This document shows positions 1 to 7,440 of a stretch of 56,981 bases of DNA, piece by piece. Below the pieces are notes generated by a model that made no database searches, had not been told where the DNA came from, and was given only the letters and a program-made list of their open reading frames with translations. The translations under genes and the position numbers were made by a program. Source of the stretch: Candidatus Bathyarchaeota archaeon. Its GTDB lineage: Archaea; Thermoproteota; Bathyarchaeia; TCS64; PIYN01. The stretch lies in the NCBI GenBank assembly GCA_003601775.1, contig PIYN01000005.1, forward strand, positions 1-56,981, written 5' to 3'. Position 1 is the first letter of the stretch; every line of letters starts with the position of its first letter.

Positions 1-2
1 CA

Positions 3-221
3 TATGTAGGTATCCACATATGGTGGGATCCTATAAACGTGGGAATGTATTTAGGAGCTAAGGGGTCCCTCGGGGATCTTACAATTAATTATCATGAGAA
101 AAGTCCGGGGTGGGGCAGAGTTACCCCTCCGTATTATGAATGCTGGTACAGTTTCTATTTAAAAAATCTGGGAAGTGAGACTGTAACATATAGTGGTACT
201 TACTCCTTTGAACCATTCTAA
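3..221 (+). CDS. C-terminal fragment of an unknown, probably exported protein
   Basis: The reading frame is open from the left edge of the window and stops at 219-221, so only about 72 C-terminal residues are visible. They are rich in Tyr, Gly, Ser and Thr with few charges, as in beta-rich extracellular domains. I do not recognise a family. An internal ATG at 39 could be taken as a start, but the frame continues upstream of it without a stop, so a truncated longer gene is more likely. Base composition is more AT-rich than most genes here. Function is unknown. Confidence 0.45.
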   Translation, partial: YVGIHIWWDPINVGMYLGAKGSLGDLTINYHEKSPGWGRVTPPYYECWYSFYLKNLGSETVTYSGTYSFEPF

Positions 222-371
222 CCACCTTAAAGTAAAGATGAGCTTGTTCTCCCTTTTTTCGCGCTACTTTACTCTTAGACCCTAAAAACTCTCTGCGCAA
301 GCTTCTTAATGGACTTACTTTCTATCTCCTACACCCCAAATACACAATATTGTCACCCCTCCACAAGTTAT
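222..371. other. AT-rich intergenic stretch, no gene seen
   Basis: This stretch follows the exported-protein fragment. A T-run at 252-257 behind a C-rich stretch could terminate that transcript. No coding sequence or RNA fold was recognised. Together with the gene remnant downstream it forms a decayed AT-rich island up to about 670. Confidence 0.4.
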
Positions 372-476
372 ATGCCTTCCTACAATAACACACATCTCAA
401 CGAGGATATACTCACAAAACTCCTGGGCTACAGCAGAGAAGAGGTAGCGAAACTAAAGGAAGAAGGCATCATCTAA
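372..476 (+). pseudogene. Remnant of the C-terminus of a CaiB/BaiF (family III) CoA-transferase
   Basis: A 34-codon frame from ATG 372 to TAA 474-476 encodes a peptide ending LLGYSREEVAKLKEEGII. This matches the extreme C-terminus of family III CoA-transferases, which read (H)NEEIL..LLGYSEEEI..L..EGVI. The intact family member at 32642-33820 ends with the equivalent NKEILINYLGYTEEEVEQLE. No catalytic domain precedes the fragment, so it is most simply the tail of a lost or deleted gene. The match rests on about 25 residues. A tiny expressed peptide is not excluded. Confidence 0.5.
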
Positions 477-672
477 ACCCAGATCTACGCACCAGCCCCT
501 AAATCGACCCCTTCGACCACACTCACATATGACGTACCAGGAGAATCCTCAGGCGGGGTTAAAGCACAATAAAGTTAAAAGATTGAGTCGATGAAGATCT
601 CATCATCTGGGGGCGCCCCCGAGGATATCCCAGCCATGGGAAGATTTTGTCCGGACTACAAATACTTGGCTT
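477..672. other. Non-coding stretch with a GC palindrome
   Basis: No gene is seen. A perfect 12-base palindrome (five G, CG, five C) lies at 609-620, downstream of the FUN14-like gene on the minus strand. It could be a transcription end structure or chance GC clustering. Confidence 0.3.
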
Positions 673-1011
673 CTATGCGAACTTGAAGCCGAGGGTGAGG
701 CCGAGGGCGAAGCCTCCTATGAAGGGTATCTGGCTCAGGAACGGAAGGAGTCCTCTGAGTTGTTGGTGGAGTTCTGGCTGGGAGACGGGGAGGAAGCCGA
801 AGAGGAGGTCTATCAGGTTCTGGAGGGAGGGGATGCCTATCTCGAGGTCGAGGATGCGGATGAGGCCGAGGATGTTCACCGCGAAGACGAGGATCCCGAA
901 GATGAGGGCGATCAGGGAACTCAACTTCCGGATGGAGAAGCCTATGAAGAGCCCTCCAGCGACGCCAAGGAGGAGAGGATAGAGCAGAGGATATAGGAGA
1001 CCGCCAGACAT
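673..1011 (-). CDS. FUN14-like small integral membrane protein
   Basis: The product is 112 residues and almost entirely hydrophobic. Gly-rich membrane segments lie near residues 9-25, 30-55 and 92-112, with an amphipathic stretch between the second and third. The pattern GVAGGLFIGFSIRKL near the start and GGFALGLTLGFKF at the end fits the FUN14/FUNDC-type fold found in many archaea, whose role there is unknown. ATG at 1011 is preceded on its strand by a TATA-like CTTTTATGG near 1045-1050, giving a short leader. It stands alone and is divergent from the tRNA at 1107. The family call rests on overall pattern, not a diagnostic residue. Confidence 0.55.
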   Translation of the reverse strand: MSGGLLYPLLYPLLLGVAGGLFIGFSIRKLSSLIALIFGILVFAVNILGLIRILDLEIGIPSLQNLIDLLFGFLPVSQPELHQQLRGLLPFLSQIPFIGGFALGLTLGFKFA

Positions 1012-1075
1012 GGGAACCTAACTACAGTTCTCACCAACCCCCCATAAAAGAGTATGCCCAAGCATTCGAAGGATT

Positions 1076-1083
1076 TTTTAAAA
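1076..1083 (+). promoter_or_regulatory. TATA box of the CAU tRNA gene
   Basis: TTTTTTAAAAG centred about 28 bases before the first tRNA base is at the usual archaeal TATA distance for a transcript starting at or just before 1107. Confidence 0.55.
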
Positions 1084-1106
1084 GGTGCCGAGGTACTTCA
1101 TTAATG

Positions 1107-1181
1107 GGGCCCGTAGCTCAGCTTGGTCAGAGCAACAGGCTCATAACCTGTGGGTCCAGGGTTCGAATCCCTGCGGGCCCA
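1107..1181 (+). tRNA. tRNA with CAU anticodon (elongator Met or Ile2)
   Basis: The sequence folds as a full cloverleaf. The acceptor stem GGGCCCG pairs with CGGGCCC, the D arm is GTAGCTCAGCTTGGTCAGAGC, the anticodon loop is CTCATAA and the T loop is GTTCGAATC. The discriminator is A, and CCA is not encoded. CAU anticodons occur in initiator Met, elongator Met and in Ile2, whose C34 is changed to agmatidine in archaea. The acceptor starts with a G-C pair, not the initiator-type A-U pair, so it is not the initiator. The GGGCCC acceptor resembles archaeal Ile2 genes, but I cannot separate Ile2 from elongator Met by eye. No intron is seen. Confidence 0.93.
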
Positions 1182-1368
1182 TCACAGGATCCAGGTCTTA
1201 TCGGTAAGTGCCTTGGTTTACCAAACAGTTTTAAATATAAGATTAGTTGGTTCCATAGAACATTTTAGATCAATAGATTACTTGTTAATTTATGTGTAAT
1301 GGAGGAAGTTGTTGAAAGAGAAATATTTTTAAGTCTCTTCTTAGAGGGGCAAAAATGGGGGGTTTTCG

Positions 1369-1920
1369 ATGGTGGAGGAGATGAGGGGTAATAGGGAATA
1401 CTATGAGAGGGTGCGTAGAGAGTCCAAGGAGAATATCGCGGAGACCCTCCCGACGATCGTCTTGGACGTATCAGCTGCCATCCTGATATGGCTCTTCGGG
1501 AGGCTCATCTTCGTCCCCATCGCCGAGGGCATCTACTTCCTCAACTACCCGCTGCCCCAGATACTGAACTTCATCATCGTCGTGGCACTGGCGGTGATCG
1601 TACTCAGGGTCTTGGTCGATGTCCGCAGGATCATCGACGGAGTCGCCGGGTATGCCGCCTGCCAGATAGGCGCCCCCTATGAGATCTCCCCCGAGGAGGT
1701 TGAGCACTACAGGACAGCGCTCCGGGGGATCTTCAACATCATCGTCGTCTCGCTGGTATACCTCCTCTTCGTCGGCTACCTCACCCGCATACACCCAGGG
1801 CTCTCAGGCGTGGTGCTGCTGGCCATAGTCGTCTGGTCGTTCTACCAGATCTGGAGGGTCGTACAGGCGGTCTCAGCCGAGATCCGGAGATATACCAGCC
1901 AGTGGGCCGAGAAACTCTGA
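1369..1920 (+). CDS. Unknown membrane protein, paralog of the gene at 2209
   Basis: The product is 183 residues with a charged N-terminus of about 30 residues, followed by four probable membrane segments (about 32-52, 62-82, 120-140, 145-165). I recognise no family. The core DVSAAILIWLFG and the later IHPGLSGV recur as DLSTAALIWLFG and IHPSLVGV in the protein two genes downstream, so the two are paralogs. A TATA-like ATTTTTAAG at 1324-1332 places a start site near 1353, just before ATG 1369. The gene begins a three-gene same-strand run with the genes at 1951 and 2209, spaced 30 and 15 bases apart. A membrane complex of unknown role is a fair inference. Confidence 0.75.
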   Translation: MVEEMRGNREYYERVRRESKENIAETLPTIVLDVSAAILIWLFGRLIFVPIAEGIYFLNYPLPQILNFIIVVALAVIVLRVLVDVRRIIDGVAGYAACQIGAPYEISPEEVEHYRTALRGIFNIIVVSLVYLLFVGYLTRIHPGLSGVVLLAIVVWSFYQIWRVVQAVSAEIRRYTSQWAEKL

Positions 1921-1950
1921 TCCCAAAGACGTGAAGCAGAGGGAGGAATC

Positions 1951-2193
1951 TTGAGGTCTTCGTCGAAGATCTTAGCCCTATTGGCGATTCTCGTCACAGA
2001 TCTGCTTTTTTTCCTCTTTTTCGGGGTGTGGTACCCCGAGGTATTCGAGGATCTCCTTCACTGGTTGCCCTGGGAGAATCATCTTGAAAGGGCGATCCTC
2101 GTCATCTCAGGTTTAATCATCGCGGTGCTGACCTCCATCGCGGTGGTATACGTCTCAGTGAAGCACCTTCAAAGGATATTTGAGCAGATATAG
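1951..2193 (+). CDS. Small two-helix membrane protein
   Basis: The product is 80 residues starting at TTG 1951, with GGAGG at 1941-1945 in front. Two hydrophobic segments (about 7-27 and 47-68) flank an aromatic, acidic loop. It has no recognised family. It sits between two paralogous membrane proteins with short gaps, so it is probably co-transcribed and may be the third subunit of their complex. Confidence 0.65.
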   Translation: MRSSSKILALLAILVTDLLFFLFFGVWYPEVFEDLLHWLPWENHLERAILVISGLIIAVLTSIAVVYVSVKHLQRIFEQI

Positions 2194-2208
2194 AGGGGTT
2201 GAAGAACT

Positions 2209-2655
2209 ATGGCTGAGGAGGTAGGGGGAGGGCGCCGAGGGGTCGTAGAACTGGGAGAAGCCCTACCCGAGGTCGCAGTCGACCTCTCCACGGCAGCCCT
2301 CATCTGGCTCTTCGGCGTCTTGGTCTTCCTACCCATGGCGAAGAGGATCGACCCCATCGGGCTCCCCATCATCTGCAGCCTCCTAATCCTCTCAGCCTTC
2401 TCCCTCTTCCTCATCAGGGGCCTAAGGAGATTGGCTAATGCGTTGGATCGGATCGCGGAGATCCTGAGCCAGAGATGGAGTCGAAGGGGTAAGATAGGCC
2501 GGGAGAGATGGATCAAGGTCGGGTTAAGGACCGCGACGGCTATGACCACATGTTTGCTCTACCTCCCCCTGCTCAGCGCCATACACCCCTCCCTCGTCGG
2601 TGTAGCCGTAATAATGACCCTCCTGGGGTTACCCTGGATGCTGGCTAAAAGGTAA
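2209..2655 (+). CDS. Unknown membrane protein, paralog of the gene at 1369
   Basis: The product is 148 residues. It keeps the same order of elements as the 1369 protein: a charged N-terminus, the segment DLSTAALIWLFG, a second helix, a basic cytoplasmic-looking middle (residues 75-105), and a final pair of helices with IHPSLVGV. It is shorter by about 35 residues, mostly from the N-terminus and C-terminus. The function is unknown. Duplication followed by retention in one operon suggests hetero-oligomeric subunits. Confidence 0.7.
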   Translation: MAEEVGGGRRGVVELGEALPEVAVDLSTAALIWLFGVLVFLPMAKRIDPIGLPIICSLLILSAFSLFLIRGLRRLANALDRIAEILSQRWSRRGKIGRERWIKVGLRTATAMTTCLLYLPLLSAIHPSLVGVAVIMTLLGLPWMLAKR

Positions 2656-2755
2656 ACAGGCTTCAGAAACATATCATGGAAAATCCTTATTGGTCGAGGC
2701 ATTCAAGGTCTTATTAGAGAACCTTTAGGATAAAATCTATCTGGATGGCCTCTAA

Positions 2756-3910
2756 ATGAGGGAGGGGTCGGACATCTACCTGCTCGGCATAGCGACCTTC
2801 GTGACCTTCCTGAGTGCCCAATTGATAAAGCCGATCCTCCCGACCATAGCAGATAGACTCGGGGCCGGAGACCTGGATATCGCAGCCATCTCAGGGATAC
2901 CCTTCATCATCTTGGGCCTACTTCAGATCTTCGCGGGAGCCCTCGCAGACAGATATGGCAGGCGCAGGATGATCGCGTTGGGGTCCCTCCTCGCAGCGAC
3001 CTCCTCAATCCTCTGCGTCTTAGCCTGGTCATGGAAGCAGCTCCTAATCCTGAGGGGGCTTGGGGCGGCGGCCGACGCCATCGTCGGCCCCGCGCTGCTG
3101 GCCCTGGTGGCAGAGGTCGGTGGGAGGGAGAAGGGGAAGGCCATGGGGGTATTCAGGAGCTGTCAGGGATGGGCCCTCGTGCTCGGGCCGATGATAGGCG
3201 GGGCGTTGGGATCCCTCTCCCTCTACACGCCCTTCTACGTTGACTTCGGCTTGACGATCCTGGGGGTCTCCCTGTTCCTGTTCCTCGTTCCAGAGGTGAG
3301 GGGGAGAAGCGGGGAAGAGGCCTCCTCCCTCCTCCAGTCCCTTAAGGTCCTTAAGCAGGAGCCCGCCCTCGTGAAGGCCGCCTTCCTCGGCTTCACGGAG
3401 GTCTTCGCCTTCGCGGCCCTCTTCTCGCTCATCCCAGCCCTGGCTATCGACCTGGGGATGTCGGCGATGGAGATAGCCGCACTCCTCACTGCGGAGACTA
3501 TCACCTTCACCATCACGAATGCCTTCGTCGGCGCCTTATCGGATAGGGTGGGGAGGAAGCCCATTGCGGTCATGGGCCTGATCTACAGTTCAGTGAACCT
3601 CGCCGCCTTCTTCCTCGTGGAGGACTTCCTCCAGACCTTATTACTTATGGCGCTCTATGGGATAGGCGCCTCCAGCGTCTACCTCATGGGGTCGACGATG
3701 GCCGCGGACCTCCTCCCAGAGGAGGGTAGGGCCACGCTCTTCGGGGCCTTCGATGCCCTTATGGACCTCGGCCTCATCGTGGGGCCATCGACCTGCTTCA
3801 CCTTCCTCGCCACATCCGGCCTCCCCCTTAGATATTCCTTCCCCTTGATGGCGGTCCCTTCCCTAATCGCTCTCCCCCTCATACTCTGGATGGAGGAGAC
3901 GAAGACATGA
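2756..3910 (+). CDS. Major facilitator superfamily (MFS) transporter
   Basis: The product is 384 residues with about 12 membrane segments. The signature MFS loop between helices 2 and 3 is visible as GALADRYGRRRMIALGS (near residues 61-77) and is echoed in the second half as GALSDRVGRKPIAVMGL. This is the duplicated 6+6 helix arrangement of the family. Substrate cannot be read from sequence; drug or metabolite efflux is typical for this size. It stands alone, about 100 bases after the membrane trio, and starts at ATG 2756. Confidence 0.88.
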   Translation: MREGSDIYLLGIATFVTFLSAQLIKPILPTIADRLGAGDLDIAAISGIPFIILGLLQIFAGALADRYGRRRMIALGSLLAATSSILCVLAWSWKQLLILRGLGAAADAIVGPALLALVAEVGGREKGKAMGVFRSCQGWALVLGPMIGGALGSLSLYTPFYVDFGLTILGVSLFLFLVPEVRGRSGEEASSLLQSLKVLKQEPALVKAAFLGFTEVFAFAALFSLIPALAIDLGMSAMEIAALLTAETITFTITNAFVGALSDRVGRKPIAVMGLIYSSVNLAAFFLVEDFLQTLLLMALYGIGASSVYLMGSTMAADLLPEEGRATLFGAFDALMDLGLIVGPSTCFTFLATSGLPLRYSFPLMAVPSLIALPLILWMEETKT

Positions 3911-4061
3911 ATATCTGGCCGTATACTTGCGCGTGTCCGAGGCCCTACCTGAATTCTATTTAGACCCCGTAGGTCTTTGAATTCGGTAGTAGGTCTCTTG
4001 GGGGCATAGATTTATCTTTGTCCTGTGAAGGATAAACTGTGTCATCGTCGAGGAGAAGGCT

Positions 4062-4817
4062 ATGAGCGAGGATGCTGGGAGCAAGGCTGAAGAAGAGGCT
4101 GAGGCCCTGGAGGAGGGGGTCGTTGAGAAGGGGGACTTCATCCTCGTCGAGTTGACGGGAAGGGTCGAGGAGACAGGGGAGATCTTCGAGACGACGGATG
4201 AGGAGACGGCGAGGAAGGCGGGGATCTACGACGAGGAGAGGGTCTACGAGCCCAGGGTCATCGTCGTCGGCGAGGGTTGGGTCCTGAAGGGACTGGACGA
4301 GGGGCTCGTGGGCCTCAAGGTAGGCGAGGAGGCGAAGGTCGAGGTCCAGCCCGAAGATGCCTTCGGCGAGAGGGACCCGGAGAAGATCAGGATGGTCCCC
4401 TACCGCATCCTGAGGTCGAGGGGGATAACCCCCCGCGTCGGGGCCCAGGTGGAGTTCGAGGGGAGGACCGCGACAGTACGATCCATAGGAGCGGGGAGGG
4501 TCCAACTGGACTACAACCACCCCCTCGCGGGGAGGAAGCTCCTCTACGAGGTAAAGGTCCTGAAGAGGTTCGAGACGGAGGAGGAGAAGATCAGGGCCCT
4601 CATCCAGCGCAGGGTCGCCGGGATCGACCCCAAGAGATTCGGGTTGAAGATAATGAAGAGGAAGGTGAGGATCGAGGTCCCCGAGGAGGTCCTCTACAGC
4701 GAGAACCTCCAGTTCGTCAAGAGGGGCATCGCCCTCGACATCATGAGGTTCTTCCCCAACATCCGGGAGGTCTCCTTCCAAGAGGTCTTCAAGAGGGAGA
4801 GCCCCAGAAGAGAGTAG
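4062..4817 (+). CDS. FKBP-type peptidyl-prolyl isomerase, long archaeal form
   Basis: The product is 251 residues. After an acidic N-terminus (about 20 residues) comes the FKBP fold. GDFILVELTGRVEETGEIFE starts near residue 24, an insert typical of archaeal and SlyD-like proteins follows, then VVGEGWVLKGLDEGLVGLKV and the end strand GAGRVQLDYNHPLAGRKL. The C-terminal 90 residues form an extra charged alpha/beta domain found in long archaeal FKBPs. The protein catalyses proline isomerisation and acts as a folding helper in the cytosol. The geranylgeranyl reductase gene follows after 18 bases, so the two are probably co-transcribed. Confidence 0.9.
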   Translation: MSEDAGSKAEEEAEALEEGVVEKGDFILVELTGRVEETGEIFETTDEETARKAGIYDEERVYEPRVIVVGEGWVLKGLDEGLVGLKVGEEAKVEVQPEDAFGERDPEKIRMVPYRILRSRGITPRVGAQVEFEGRTATVRSIGAGRVQLDYNHPLAGRKLLYEVKVLKRFETEEEKIRALIQRRVAGIDPKRFGLKIMKRKVRIEVPEEVLYSENLQFVKRGIALDIMRFFPNIREVSFQEVFKRESPRRE

Positions 4818-4835
4818 AACCGGTGGGCCCAACCC

Positions 4836-6047
4836 TTGTCCAAGACGGAGGTCCTCGTCATAGGCGCGGGCCCCGCGGGCCTACTCGCCGCGAGGGAGGC
4901 CGCCCTCAGGGGTGTCGACGTCCTGGTCTTAGAGGAGCACAGGGAGGTGGGGGTCCCCAACCACTGTGCGGGCCTCCTGAGCGTCGAGGGCCTAAAGAGG
5001 ATCGGGGTGAGGCCCTCGAGCATTTTCATCCAACACGAGATCAGAGGAGGGAAGGTCTACTCCCCCGACGGGACGGAGATCAGGGTGACCTGCGGCAGGA
5101 CGAGGGCTTATGTCGTCGATAGGACGAGGCTCGATAAGATGCTCTCGAGGGAGGCGGTGGAGGCAGGGGTCGAGATCTTCAAGGGGTTCAGGGTCGAGTC
5201 TCTCCTCATCAAGGGGAGCGCTGTGGTGGGCGCCCAGGGGCAGGGCCGGAGGATCGAGGCCCAGGTCACCATCGATGCCGAGGGGGCGACTGCGCCCCTT
5301 GCCCGCTCCCTCGGCCTCGTCAGGAAGAGGTATGGGGTCCTCCCTGGGGTGAACTGTGAGGTCTCGGGGGTCGAGGTCGAGCCCCACATGGTCGAGGTCT
5401 GGCTGGGGAGGGAGATCGCCCCAGGGTTCTTCGCCTGGGTCATACCGCTGGGGGGCGACATGGCTCGGTGCGGCCTCGCCTGCGACTACGGTGAGCCCAC
5501 GGGGAGGCTCAGGGACTTCTTGGAGAGGAGATTCGGCTTGAAGGACCTCCCCCCAATGCGTAGAGGCTTCGTCCTGACCGGGGGCCCCATACCCCGGACC
5601 TACGGGGATGGGTTCCTCGTCGTGGGGGACGCAGCGGGGCAGACGAAGGCGACGACGGGAGGGGGCGTCATACTCGGGGGACTATGCGCCATGAAGGCGG
5701 GGGAGGCCGCCGCCGAGGCCGTGGAGAGGGGCGACCCCTCCGCACGCTTCCTGCGCAGATACGAGGACTGGTGGAGGAGGGAGCTCGGAGGGGAGTTCTC
5801 CTCCATGTCCTCAGCCCGCCGCCTGCTCAACAGGCTGTCCGACGAGACGCTGAACCGATTGTTCGCCGCGTTCAAACGCGAGGGCCTGGAGTCCGTGATC
5901 GGGGGACTCGTGGAGGAGGGGGATATGGACCTCCAGAAGGGCTTCCTCACCAAGGCGTTGAGGAGGACCCAGGTCCTCCGCACCCTCATCCGAATCCTTG
6001 GGCGGATGGCCCTCTCCGAGCTCTGGAGGAATTTAACCTTTAAATAG
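4836..6047 (+). CDS. Geranylgeranyl reductase family flavoprotein (archaeal lipid saturation)
   Basis: The product is 403 residues. The N-terminal dinucleotide motif VIGAGPAGLLAAREAALRG binds FAD. The second FAD motif GDAAGQTKATTGGGV lies near residue 264. The substrate-side motif PNHCAGLLS with its Cys is typical of digeranylgeranylglycerophospholipid reductases, which saturate the isoprenoid chains of ether lipids using reduced ferredoxin or F420. The start is TTG 4836 just after the FKBP stop. The following zinc-ribbon gene is 23 bases downstream. Related plant-type reductases act on chlorophyll side chains, but the archaeal context supports lipid synthesis. Confidence 0.9.
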   Translation: MSKTEVLVIGAGPAGLLAAREAALRGVDVLVLEEHREVGVPNHCAGLLSVEGLKRIGVRPSSIFIQHEIRGGKVYSPDGTEIRVTCGRTRAYVVDRTRLDKMLSREAVEAGVEIFKGFRVESLLIKGSAVVGAQGQGRRIEAQVTIDAEGATAPLARSLGLVRKRYGVLPGVNCEVSGVEVEPHMVEVWLGREIAPGFFAWVIPLGGDMARCGLACDYGEPTGRLRDFLERRFGLKDLPPMRRGFVLTGGPIPRTYGDGFLVVGDAAGQTKATTGGGVILGGLCAMKAGEAAAEAVERGDPSARFLRRYEDWWRRELGGEFSSMSSARRLLNRLSDETLNRLFAAFKREGLESVIGGLVEEGDMDLQKGFLTKALRRTQVLRTLIRILGRMALSELWRNLTFK

Positions 6048-6070
6048 GATCGATGATCCCTTAGGGAGAG

Positions 6071-6247
6071 ATGGAGAGTCTGAGGATGCCCGTCTGCATC
6101 TCCTGCGGTAGGAGGATCGTGCCAGAGGAGAAGGCTGTCAGCTTCCCCTGCCCCAACTGTGGGGAGGTCACCATCTGGCGGTGCGAGAAGTGCAGAAAGT
6201 TCAGCAGGGAGTACCACTGCCCAAAATGCGGCTTCACTGGACCCTAA
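6071..6247 (+). CDS. Small zinc-ribbon protein (DUF1610-like)
   Basis: The product is 58 residues with four CxxC pairs: CISC, CPNC, CEKC and CPKC. It starts [16 protein letters not shown] at ATG 6071, with AGGGAGAG directly in front, and ends GFTGP. This is the widespread archaeal two-zinc small protein often encoded next to elongation factor aEF-1beta and thought to bind RNA or protein. Here no aEF-1beta gene follows. Instead it closes the FKBP/geranylgeranyl reductase run. The identification rests on Cys spacing and length. Confidence 0.85.
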   Translation: MESLRMPVCISCGRRIVPEEKAVSFPCPNCGEVTIWRCEKCRKFSREYHCPKCGFTGP

Positions 6248-6372
6248 AGTGATACCTCACGAAGCCCGCCTTCTATAATCCTTCAAAGGTAAAGATCTTC
6301 TAATTTATGAGGTTGGGTATGCCTATTTAGAGTATTAACGCTGGGAAGAAGTAGTTTTGAGGGGATTTGGAA

Positions 6373-6636
6373 ATGAGTAGGGGATCTTGGAAAGAGAGGG
6401 CGAAGTGCCTAAAGAGGGATGTTTACGCGCTTTATTTAGCCTTAGGGGATCCCAGGACTCCTTGGTATGCGAAGGTCTTCATGGCGGTGATCATCCTGCA
6501 TACCTTGAGTCCAGTGGACTTGATACCGGACTTTATACCCGTTTTAGGGCAGTTAGATGACTTGGTTGTTCTCCCTCTGGGGATCTCTGTGGCGTTGAGG
6601 ATGATCCCCGAGGAGGTTATGAGGGAGTGTAGGTAG
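6373..6636 (+). CDS. DUF1232 (YkvA-like) membrane protein, cut by in-frame TAG
   Basis: The product up to TAG 6634-6636 is 87 residues. The DUF1232 signature is clear: YALYLALGDPRTPWYAKVF, then LSPVDLIPDFIPVLGQLDDL. The family function is unknown; members sit in membranes. Family members of this type usually run to about 125-140 residues and end in a further membrane segment. The same frame continues after the TAG for 52 codons to a second TAG at 6793-6795 and encodes exactly such a segment (VGAIFVISIWLAVAYLVLRF). The gene therefore looks split by a nonsense codon. I take ATG 6373 with GAGGGGA in front; TTG 6367 is possible. Confidence 0.8.
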   Translation: MSRGSWKERAKCLKRDVYALYLALGDPRTPWYAKVFMAVIILHTLSPVDLIPDFIPVLGQLDDLVVLPLGISVALRMIPEEVMRECR

Positions 6637-6795
6637 AAGGCCGGCTACGAGCCTGTGGATGGTAAAGTGAGATGGGTGGGGGCGATATTTGTGATTTCGA
6701 TATGGTTGGCTGTGGCTTACCTTGTTCTAAGGTTTCTCCGGGTTGGCTCTCTGAAGTCTATGTTTGATCATTTCCTCTCTGACTGGTTTTCGTAG
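6637..6795 (+). pseudogene. In-frame C-terminal continuation of the DUF1232 gene after TAG
   Basis: These 52 codons plus stop continue the DUF1232 frame. They begin KAGYEPVDGKVRWVGAIF, form one membrane helix and end in a short tail. The layout matches the C-terminal helix of full-length family members. There is no separate ATG start; an in-frame GTG at 6655 is the only obvious candidate. It is either a dead 3' end, a separately translated peptide, or reached by readthrough of TAG 6634-6636. TAG is used as a normal stop by many genes here, including the geranylgeranyl reductase and the FKBP. Confidence 0.55.
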
Positions 6796-6915
6796 GGATA
6801 CTCCCCTCCTTCTGCACCCTTCACCGAAAGATTCTTTTTGAGGAGATGGATTTCTGGTTCATAACGGTTTTACTTATCTCAGATATCTGACTGATATGGG
6901 CGTGTGTAGAGGGCC

Positions 6916-7359
6916 TTGGGCGCAGACGAGGAGAAGATCGTCAGTGAGCTGAAGGGGAATACCCTCCGTGTATACTGGGTGTTATTGAGTGCGGAGGATG
7001 GCGTGGTGGGGGTGAGGGAGGTCCAGAGGAAGCTAGGTTTCTCCAGCCCGACGCTCGCCGCCTATCACCTGAACAAGCTCGTGGAGCTCGGCCTCGTGAG
7101 GAAGGTGAGGGGCGACTACCACCTGGTAAGGGAGGTGAGGGTCGGGGTCCTCAGGGAGTTCATAAGGATCGGGGCCTACCTCCTCCCGAGACACGTCCTC
7201 TACGCGACGATGTTCACCACCCTCCTCGCCTACTATCTCTACCGCCTACTCCAGCTCGGCGAGATCAACCTCCACAGCCTCTTCGCCCTGACCTTCGGCC
7301 TCCTCGCCACCGGCATCCTCTGGTACGAGACCCTCAGGCTCTGGAGGAGGAGACCTTAG
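6916..7359 (+). CDS. Membrane-anchored winged-helix transcriptional regulator
   Basis: The product is 147 residues. Residues 8-75 form a winged helix, with the recognition region VREVQRKLGFSSPTLAAYHL and a wing that leads into VRKVRGDYHLV. Two membrane helices follow (about 93-113 and 120-138), ending in RRRP. Such one-component regulators tether DNA binding to the membrane. The start is TTG 6916. Three TGTACA palindromes lie directly after the stop and before the surface-protein gene, which makes that gene the likely target. Confidence 0.78.
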   Translation: MGADEEKIVSELKGNTLRVYWVLLSAEDGVVGVREVQRKLGFSSPTLAAYHLNKLVELGLVRKVRGDYHLVREVRVGVLREFIRIGAYLLPRHVLYATMFTTLLAYYLYRLLQLGEINLHSLFALTFGLLATGILWYETLRLWRRRP

Positions 7360-7386
7360 TGTACAAGAATTTGTACAGGGTGTACA
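7360..7386 (+). promoter_or_regulatory. TGTACA repeats, candidate operator before the surface-protein gene
   Basis: TGTACA occurs at 7360-7365, 7372-7377 and 7381-7386. The first two form a perfect inverted repeat with 7-base arms and a 4-base spacer (TGTACAA GAAT TTGTACA). The cluster lies in the 81-base gap between a winged-helix gene and the gene at 7441, as expected for a binding site of that regulator. Target and regulator are inferred from position only. Confidence 0.5.
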
Positions 7387-7440
7387 AAAGCGTTGGATTA
7401 AGTCATAGTGAATCCCTATCCTTTATCCAGAAAGGAGTGA

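Noticed and set aside
609-620. GC palindrome as an operator
   Set aside because: A 12-base GC run in a GC-rich genome downstream of a gene is weak evidence; no regulator is adjacent.
6634-6636. TAG as a pyrrolysine codon genome-wide
   Set aside because: TAG ends several genes here at the expected family length (FKBP, geranylgeranyl reductase, transglutaminase-like gene, M42 peptidase), so general reassignment is unlikely; local readthrough remains open in the findings.
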